Of a stretch of DNA of 9,745 nucleotides, positions 5,617 through 9,745 are shown in pieces. Numbering within the stretch: the stretch's first letter is position 1; every line of letters starts with the position of its first letter. This stretch comes from Candidatus Eiseniibacteriota bacterium (GTDB lineage Bacteria; Eisenbacteria; RBG-16-71-46; CAIMUX01; WJJG01): positions 1 through 9,745 of the forward strand of contig VGIY01000079.1 of NCBI GenBank assembly GCA_016867695.1. The letters run 5' to 3'. A model generated the notes under the pieces. That model was not told the origin of the DNA, did not search any database, and saw only the letters and a program-made list of their open reading frames with translations. A program made the translations under genes and the position numbers.

Positions 5617-7317
5617 CTAGCGCAGGACCTGGATCAGGCCGGCGAGCATCTCGTCGCTGGCCGAGATCACCCGCGCGTTGGCCTGGAAGCCGCGCTGGGC
5701 GACGATCATGTCGGTGAACTCCCGGGCCAGGTCGACATTCGACTGCTCGAGAGCGCCGGCGACGATCGACGCCTGGATCGTGCCGTCGCCGGCGGCGCCC
5801 AGAACGGGCGCGCCCGAGTTGGCGCTGGCCAGATAGGCGTTGTGACCGACTCGCGTCAGGCCGCTCGGATTGACGAACTCGGCCAGCGCCAGCCGGGCCA
5901 CCGGCCGCGAGACGCCGTTCGAGAAGTAGGCGAGCACGCGGCCCAGCTCGTCGACCTCGAAGCCGTTGAAGACCCCCGCGGCGTAGCCGTCGGCGCGGCC
6001 CTCGAGGCTGGCCCCGCCGCTGACCATGGTCAGGCCGCCGAATCCGCCGCTCTCGCCGCCGCTCAGCGAGAGGCTGAGCGTCTCCAGGGCGCCGGTGCCC
6101 GTCCGCAGGCGCGTCGCCGCCGGCGCCCGGCCGCCCTGCGCGTCGTAGGTCAGGGACTCGAACGAGCCGTCGCCGCGGAAGCGCACGCGGCCCGTCGCGC
6201 CCTCGAGGATCGCGCCGTTCCCCTCCCCCAGCGCGGCGCTCCAGGCGAACTCATTGGCGCCCGGGACGCGGGTGAAGGTGAGCTCGAGATCGTGGGCGAA
6301 GCCGAGGCTGTCGTAGATGCGCACCGTACGGGTGAAGGCGCTCGCGTCGCGCGCGGCGACGAGGTCGTCGAAGGCCAGCGCGTCGGCGAACCCGGCGCGC
6401 GCCTCCCCCTCCCCGTCCGCGGCCGAGAGGGTCAGCGACCCGACCGCCCCGGCCGTGCCCGACGCGTCGGGCGTGGCGATGCGCACGCGCCCCTGCGCGT
6501 CGAGCGTCGCCGCCGCCCCGCTCGCCCCGGCGGGCGAATCGAGCAGCTGCGTGATCGCGTCCAGCAGCTGGCCGAGCGTCGTCCCCGAGGCCACGGCGAG
6601 TCGCGCGCCGACGCTCTCGCCGCCGACGGTCGCGGCCAGGTCGATCGCGTCGCCGGCGGCCAAGAGCGGCTCCGAGCCGGCGCCGCCGCGCAGGTCGACG
6701 AGCGCCGTATCCCGGGTCGCCGCCGCGCCTCCGGCGTCCAGCAGCGCGCCGGTCTGCAGGACCGAACCGCGCGGGGCGGAGTCGGCGTCGAGATTGCCGA
6801 GCAGTTCGATCGTTCCCGAGGCGCGGGCGGGCTCGGCGCCGTAGATCGGGATCTGGACGGCGGCGAGCTCGCCGCCGTAGGTCTCGCCGTCCCGATCGTA
6901 GAGGTATCCCTGGACGAGCAGCCCGCCGCCGGGACTGACGAAGCGCCCGGCGGCGTCGATCTGGAACGCGCCGTCCCGGGTGTAGTAGGTCGAGCGGCCG
7001 TCGCCGAGGACGAAGAGGGCGCTGCCCTGGACGGCGAGGTCGGTGCCCACGCCGGTCGTCTGCAGGCTGCCCTGGGTGTAGAGCTGGGCCGCCGATCCGA
7101 GGACCGCGCCGCAGCCGATCTGGATCGGGTTCGTGCCCCCGCGGCCGTCGCCCGGGGCGCCGGCGGCGCGGCTCATCTGGGCGAAGGCCTCGGCGAAGCC
7201 CGCCCGCCCGGCCTTGAATCCCGTCGTGTTGACATTGGCGATGTTGTTCCCGATCACGTCCATGCGCAGCATGTTGCCGCTCAGGCCCGAGACCGCCGAG
7301 TAGAGAGCCCGCATCAT
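5617..7317 (-). CDS. flgE: Flagellar hook protein FlgE
   Basis: FlgE polymerises into the hook, the universal joint between rod and filament, after export by the type III apparatus and capping by FlgD. The 566-residue product is clearly longer than the 402-residue Salmonella protein. The N-terminal rod/hook signature MDVIGNNIANVNTTGFK is at residues 19-35, followed by NPIQIGCG (63-70) and QTTGVGTDLAVQG (86-98). The C-terminal domain has SNVDLAREFTDMIVAQRGFQ and ANARVISASDEML, closing the D0/D1 coiled part. The extra length is in the outer domains (about 170-460). One stretch (DAIDLAATVGGESVGARL then TTLGQLLDAI) resembles the small domain inserted in many long hook proteins. The ATG at 7317 is preferred over the one at 7323 because AGGAGGTG (7332-7325) is nine bases from the former but only three from the latter; family members often begin MMRSL. 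The single cysteine seen is near residue 69. Confidence 0.96.
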   Translation of the reverse strand: MMRALYSAVSGLSGNMLRMDVIGNNIANVNTTGFKAGRAGFAEAFAQMSRAAGAPGDGRGGTNPIQIGCGAVLGSAAQLYTQGSLQTTGVGTDLAVQGSALFVLGDGRSTYYTRDGAFQIDAAGRFVSPGGGLLVQGYLYDRDGETYGGELAAVQIPIYGAEPARASGTIELLGNLDADSAPRGSVLQTGALLDAGGAAATRDTALVDLRGGAGSEPLLAAGDAIDLAATVGGESVGARLAVASGTTLGQLLDAITQLLDSPAGASGAAATLDAQGRVRIATPDASGTAGAVGSLTLSAADGEGEARAGFADALAFDDLVAARDASAFTRTVRIYDSLGFAHDLELTFTRVPGANEFAWSAALGEGNGAILEGATGRVRFRGDGSFESLTYDAQGGRAPAATRLRTGTGALETLSLSLSGGESGGFGGLTMVSGGASLEGRADGYAAGVFNGFEVDELGRVLAYFSNGVSRPVARLALAEFVNPSGLTRVGHNAYLASANSGAPVLGAAGDGTIQASIVAGALEQSNVDLAREFTDMIVAQRGFQANARVISASDEMLAGLIQVLR

Positions 7318-7326
7318 GTTCATCCA

Positions 7327-7332
7327 CCTCCT
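7327..7332 (-). promoter_or_regulatory. Ribosome binding site for flgE
   Basis: AGGAGG, extended to AGGAGGTG through 7325, precedes a cluster of three in-frame ATG codons at 7323, 7317 and 7314. The spacings are 3, 9 and 12 bases. This favours 7317, matching the family start MMR. Confidence 0.75.
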
Positions 7333-7351
7333 GGAGCGTTCCCGGCGCGGC

Positions 7352-7364
7352 CGGGCGAAGCCCG
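7352..7364 (-). other. Short hairpin directly after flgD
   Basis: A perfect 5-bp stem with a 3-base loop (CGGGC-GAA-GCCCG on the plus strand) starts one base after the flgD stop codon, in the 48-base gap before the preferred flgE start. No U-tract follows. It could mark the flgD mRNA 3' boundary or be chance in a GC-rich gap. Confidence 0.3.
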
Positions 7365-7365
7365 C

Positions 7366-8043
7366 CTACTCCGCCGGCGCGAGGGCGCCGTCGGCCAAGA
7401 CCTCGCGCAGCGCGGCCAGGGGCACGCGCATGCCGGACAGACTGAGATAGGCCACGCCGTTCTCGAAGGAGACGCTATCGACGCGGCCGATCACATAGGG
7501 AACGGCGGAGACGGCGGCACCCTCGGCGTCCGCGGCCGAGACCTCGCTGCGGTAGGTGCCCGCCGGCAGCCGCTCGCCGTCGCTGCCGACGCCGTCCCAG
7601 GCGAGGCGCTGGGGGCCGGCGGAGAGATCCGTCAGCGTGAAGGAGTCGACCAGCGCGCCGGAGGCGTCGTAGATGCGCACCGTCGCCTCCCGGGCCGGAG
7701 CGGCCAGATCGAAGCCGAGAGCGGCCTCCCCCGTCTCCGGCAGCGGCAGGCGATCGCCGGAGATGGCCACCGTGCGCCCGGCCAGCGAGGCGACGACGCT
7801 GTTGTTCAGCGCCTGCATGAGCAGGCCCTGATCGGCGACCGCCGTGTTGAGATTCTGCATCTGCTCGAGCGAGCTGAACTGCGCCAGCTGGGCGACGAAC
7901 TCGCTGTTGTCCATCGGACTGAGCGGGTCCTGATGGCGCAACTGGGCGACGAGCAGCGCGAGGAAGTCCTCCTTGCCCATGATCCGCGCACTCGCGCCCG
8001 CCGCGCCCGATGCCGCGATGCCGCCGATCGTCGAGATGTCCAT
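7366..8043 (-). CDS. flgD: Flagellar hook assembly (cap) protein FlgD
   Basis: FlgD is the scaffold that caps the growing hook and promotes FlgE polymerisation; it is itself exported and later discarded. The 225-residue product matches the family. The N-terminal export and assembly region contains MGKEDFLALLVAQLRHQDPL (22-41), SPMDNSEFVAQLAQFSSLEQ (42-61) and MQNLN (62-66). A C-terminal domain of the FLN/fibronectin type III-like FlgD kind follows, with ATVRIYDASGALV (120-132), LAWDGVGSDGERLPAGTY (147-164). The ATG at 8043 has GGGAGG at 8053-8048, four bases upstream. The frame is open further upstream but has no family similarity there and overlaps fliK. The gene lies 19 bases after fliK and just before flgE, the order expected for hook genes. 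Confidence 0.97.
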   Translation of the reverse strand: MDISTIGGIAASGAAGASARIMGKEDFLALLVAQLRHQDPLSPMDNSEFVAQLAQFSSLEQMQNLNTAVADQGLLMQALNNSVVASLAGRTVAISGDRLPLPETGEAALGFDLAAPAREATVRIYDASGALVDSFTLTDLSAGPQRLAWDGVGSDGERLPAGTYRSEVSAADAEGAAVSAVPYVIGRVDSVSFENGVAYLSLSGMRVPLAALREVLADGALAPAE

Positions 8044-8062
8044 GCCGCCTCCCGGAGCACCC

Positions 8063-9307
8063 CTAGGCGCGCAGATCCACCCGCGGCGCCCCTGCCGTGG
8101 CCGCCGCCGAACCCGATTCCTCTTCCGCGGCGCCGCCGCCCTCGCCCGCGCCGTCGCGCCGCGGACCCGCCTCGCCGGAAGCGCCTCGCGCCTCCTGCTC
8201 TCCGGGCTGTCGCGACGCCTGTCCCGGGACCCCGCGCCCCTCGGCTCCCGCGGTGTCGGCCTGGCTCGAGCCGGCGGGCGCACGCGCCGCGCGCTCGATG
8301 ACCAGCGCCTCCAGGCGCAGCCCCTGCAGGGCGAGCCGGTCGCGGATGGCGCCCTCCTCCGCGCCGAGCAGGCGCTCGACCTCGGCCCGCTCGGCGCGGA
8401 CCCGGGCGAAGACGAGACCGTCGACCACGCGCACGTGCAGCCGGATCTGTCCCAGCTCCGGCGGCTCGAGCGTGACCAGCGCCTCGCGCTGCCCCGCCAG
8501 GATCGCGAACTGGAGGGCGCGGGCGACCTGTACCGGCACGGCCGCGCCCGGAAGCCCCGTCCGGGCGGCAGCGCTGGCGCTCCCGGCGAAGGCGGCGGCC
8601 GCGGAAGCCGCGCTCACGAGGGCCGCGCCGCCGGGAGTCAACCCGCCCGGGGCCGCCGGGCCGGAAGCCGCCCCACCCGCCCGGCCCGCCGTCGAACCCG
8701 CCTGCGCGCCCGGAGCCGCATCGGCGGCGGAGCGGACGGGCCGGCCGGCCGCCGCCTCCGGCTCGGCGCCCGCGGCGCCGGGCGAAGAGAGAGAAGGGGG
8801 CCGGGTGGAGGTTCGTTCCCTGAACCCCTCGGCATGCGGGCCGCGGGAGCCCCCTGTGGCCCCCCCGCTCCCGGCCGCGGTGGTCGCCCCGCCGTCTCCG
8901 GCGCGCGACCCTTCGCTTCCGGCCCCCTCGTCTCTCCGCGCCGCCGAACCGTTCGGGCGCGCATCGGTCGTCTCCGCGCGCGAAGCCTCGAGCGGCGGCT
9001 CGGAGCCGCTCCGCTCGACGCGCAATCCCGCCAGGGCGGTCTCGGCCTCTCCTCGCGACCGGGACGCCGGCGGCGGGCTCATCGCGCCGGCGCGCTCGGA
9101 GTCGGGCGTCGGCGCGCCCGCGCGCCCGCCTCCCGTCGCCGCCTCTCGCGATCCGTCGGGGGCCGCGGCCGCGGCGCGGCCCGCCACCCCCTGGGCGATC
9201 AGGGCGAGGAAGATCGCCGCCGCGGCCGACGCGTCGCGCGCGGGCTCCTCCGCGCGGCGATCCGCCGGCGGGAGCGTCCTGGTCATGCTCGCCGCTGCCG
9301 TGTCCAT
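8063..9307 (-). CDS. fliK: Flagellar hook-length control protein FliK
   Basis: FliK is the secreted ruler that measures hook length and then acts on FlhB to switch export specificity. The 414-residue product has an N-terminal hydrophobic segment FLALIAQGV (33-41), similar to the export/hook-cap region of other FliK proteins. A long low-complexity middle (about 43-250) rich in Ala, Gly, Ser, Arg and Glu follows, then the conserved Flg_hook domain (about 258-340), with EALVTLEPPELGQIRLHVRV (275-294), VERLLGAEEGAIRDRL (310-325) and LQGLRLEALVIE (327-338). A Gly/Ala/Glu-rich tail of about 75 residues comes after the domain. The ATG at 9307 has a GGGGAAG tract upstream; the ATG at 9286 is a possible shorter start. 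Identity is sure from the C-terminal domain and the flgD neighbour; the middle cannot be aligned by eye, as is usual for FliK. Confidence 0.93.
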   Translation of the reverse strand: MDTAAASMTRTLPPADRRAEEPARDASAAAAIFLALIAQGVAGRAAAAAPDGSREAATGGGRAGAPTPDSERAGAMSPPPASRSRGEAETALAGLRVERSGSEPPLEASRAETTDARPNGSAARRDEGAGSEGSRAGDGGATTAAGSGGATGGSRGPHAEGFRERTSTRPPSLSSPGAAGAEPEAAAGRPVRSAADAAPGAQAGSTAGRAGGAASGPAAPGGLTPGGAALVSAASAAAAFAGSASAAARTGLPGAAVPVQVARALQFAILAGQREALVTLEPPELGQIRLHVRVVDGLVFARVRAERAEVERLLGAEEGAIRDRLALQGLRLEALVIERAARAPAGSSQADTAGAEGRGVPGQASRQPGEQEARGASGEAGPRRDGAGEGGGAAEEESGSAAATAGAPRVDLRA

Positions 9308-9360
9308 GCTTCCCCTGCCTCGCTCCCCTGCTTTGCCTGCCCCGCCTTGCGGCGCGCAGC
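9308..9360 (-). other. Spacer before fliK with a purine direct repeat
   Basis: In the mRNA sense the gap carries two copies of GCAGGGGA (9331-9324 and 9318-9311), 13 bases apart from start to start. The nearer copy serves as the probable fliK ribosome binding site. The far copy could be a standby site or chance. No promoter was recognised. Confidence 0.35.
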
Positions 9361-9745
9361 CTAGGAAGTCACGCCCGTCTCTCCCGAGGAGGCGGCGCCC
9401 CCCGGCGACGGCCTCGCCGGCCGGGCCAGGCGCGCCACGCGCTCGGGGTCGATGAGCGCGAGGATCTTCCCCGCCGCCCGCGGCTCGAGCCTCGCAACGA
9501 TCTGCTCGAAGGTCGCCTCGTCGAGCCGCACGAGCACGCGCGCGGCCGCCTCCGGTTTCATCGCCGAGTAGACTCTGGCCAGAGAGGCGATCTGCCGGGC
9601 GTGCGCGTCGTCGTCCGCCTGCTGCAGCGCCTTCCAGCTCTCGATGCGGCCCTCGAGTTCCGCGGAGCGGGCGGCGAGCGCCTCCTGCTCCAGCCGGACC
9701 TGCGCCCGCAGCGCGCGCAGGGAGTCGGCCTGGGCGCCGAGCGCC
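9361..9745 (-). CDS. MotE/YlxF-like flagellar protein with MgtE N-type domain (5' end cut by window edge)
   Basis: About 128 C-terminal residues are visible; the start lies beyond the right edge. The visible part begins with a heptad-like, charged and Ala/Leu-rich coiled coil (through ALAARSAELEGRIESWKAL). A compact helical domain follows, with LARVYSAMKPEAAARVL, VRLDEATFEQIVARLEPRAA and GKILALIDPERVARLAR, ending in a Pro/Ser/Gly tail. The repeated pattern (MKPE..A..L..LD.....I...L.P..A..IL..IDPE..A.L) is that of the MgtE intracellular N domain found in MotE, the chaperone or partner of stator protein MotC, and in the Bacillus YlxF protein next to fliK. Placement between fliJ and fliK is typical of that family; fliJ would be expected just outside the window. 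The exact role in this organism is inferred, so no gene symbol is given. Confidence 0.82.
   Translation of the reverse strand, partial: ALGAQADSLRALRAQVRLEQEALAARSAELEGRIESWKALQQADDDAHARQIASLARVYSAMKPEAAARVLVRLDEATFEQIVARLEPRAAGKILALIDPERVARLARPARPSPGGAASSGETGVTS

Noticed and set aside
5842..8301. An 819-codon open frame on the plus strand opposite flgE and flgD
   Set aside because: It is antisense to two clearly recognised genes and its product is rich in Arg, Gly, Ala, Asp and Gln with no family pattern. Long antisense frames are expected where codon third positions are nearly all G or C.
9308..9360. A sigma-54 or sigma-28 flagellar promoter in the gaps before fliK, flgE, fliL and flhB
   Set aside because: I searched by eye for TGGCAC-N5-TTGCA and for TAAA/GCCGATAA patterns on the minus strand and found none. 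The genes appear to be transcribed from outside the window.

Overview
The window is one block of flagellar genes. All of them are read on the minus strand, so in transcription order the locus runs from the right edge to the left edge: motE-like (truncated) - fliK - flgD - flgE - fliL - fliM - fliN - fliO - fliP - fliQ - fliR - flhB (truncated). No gene on the plus strand is supported. The long open frames there are antisense shadows of a very GC-rich coding region whose codon third positions are almost always G or C. I see no RNA gene, insertion sequence, CRISPR array, integrase or other sign of recent mobility.

The right third (about 9745-5617) holds late rod and hook assembly genes: a MotE/YlxF-type coiled-coil protein, the hook-length regulator FliK, the hook cap FlgD and a long hook protein FlgE. 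The middle (5578-3522) holds FliL and the C-ring proteins FliM and FliN. The left part (3525-1) holds the flagellar type III export gate: FliO, FliP, FliQ, FliR and FlhB. FliK, FlgD and FlgE build the hook. FliO-FliR make the export channel. FliK with the FlhB cytoplasmic domain switches export from hook to filament subunits. FliM/FliN take the CheY signal, and FliL supports the motor.

The genes are packed as one operon. fliN/fliO and fliO/fliP each share an ATGA stop/start overlap, fliM and fliN overlap by 11 bases, and the other gaps are about 10-85 bases, most with a clear AGGAGG-type ribosome binding site. No promoter or intrinsic terminator was recognised, so both ends of the operon probably lie outside the window.

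The gene order resembles fla/che-type operons of deep-branching bacteria, Firmicutes and deltaproteobacterial lineages, but flbD, motA and motB are missing from their usual place between flgE and fliL. High GC (roughly 70 percent by eye) and strong AGGAGG sites suggest a high-GC, possibly uncultivated, free-living motile bacterium; the phylum cannot be told from this window. I did not find an undescribed system. The main points worth a second look are an NPIH instead of NPTH at the FlhB autocleavage site, a very strong GC-only hairpin inside fliO, hairpins placed directly after the fliP and flgD stop codons, and low-complexity extensions of FliO and FliK.
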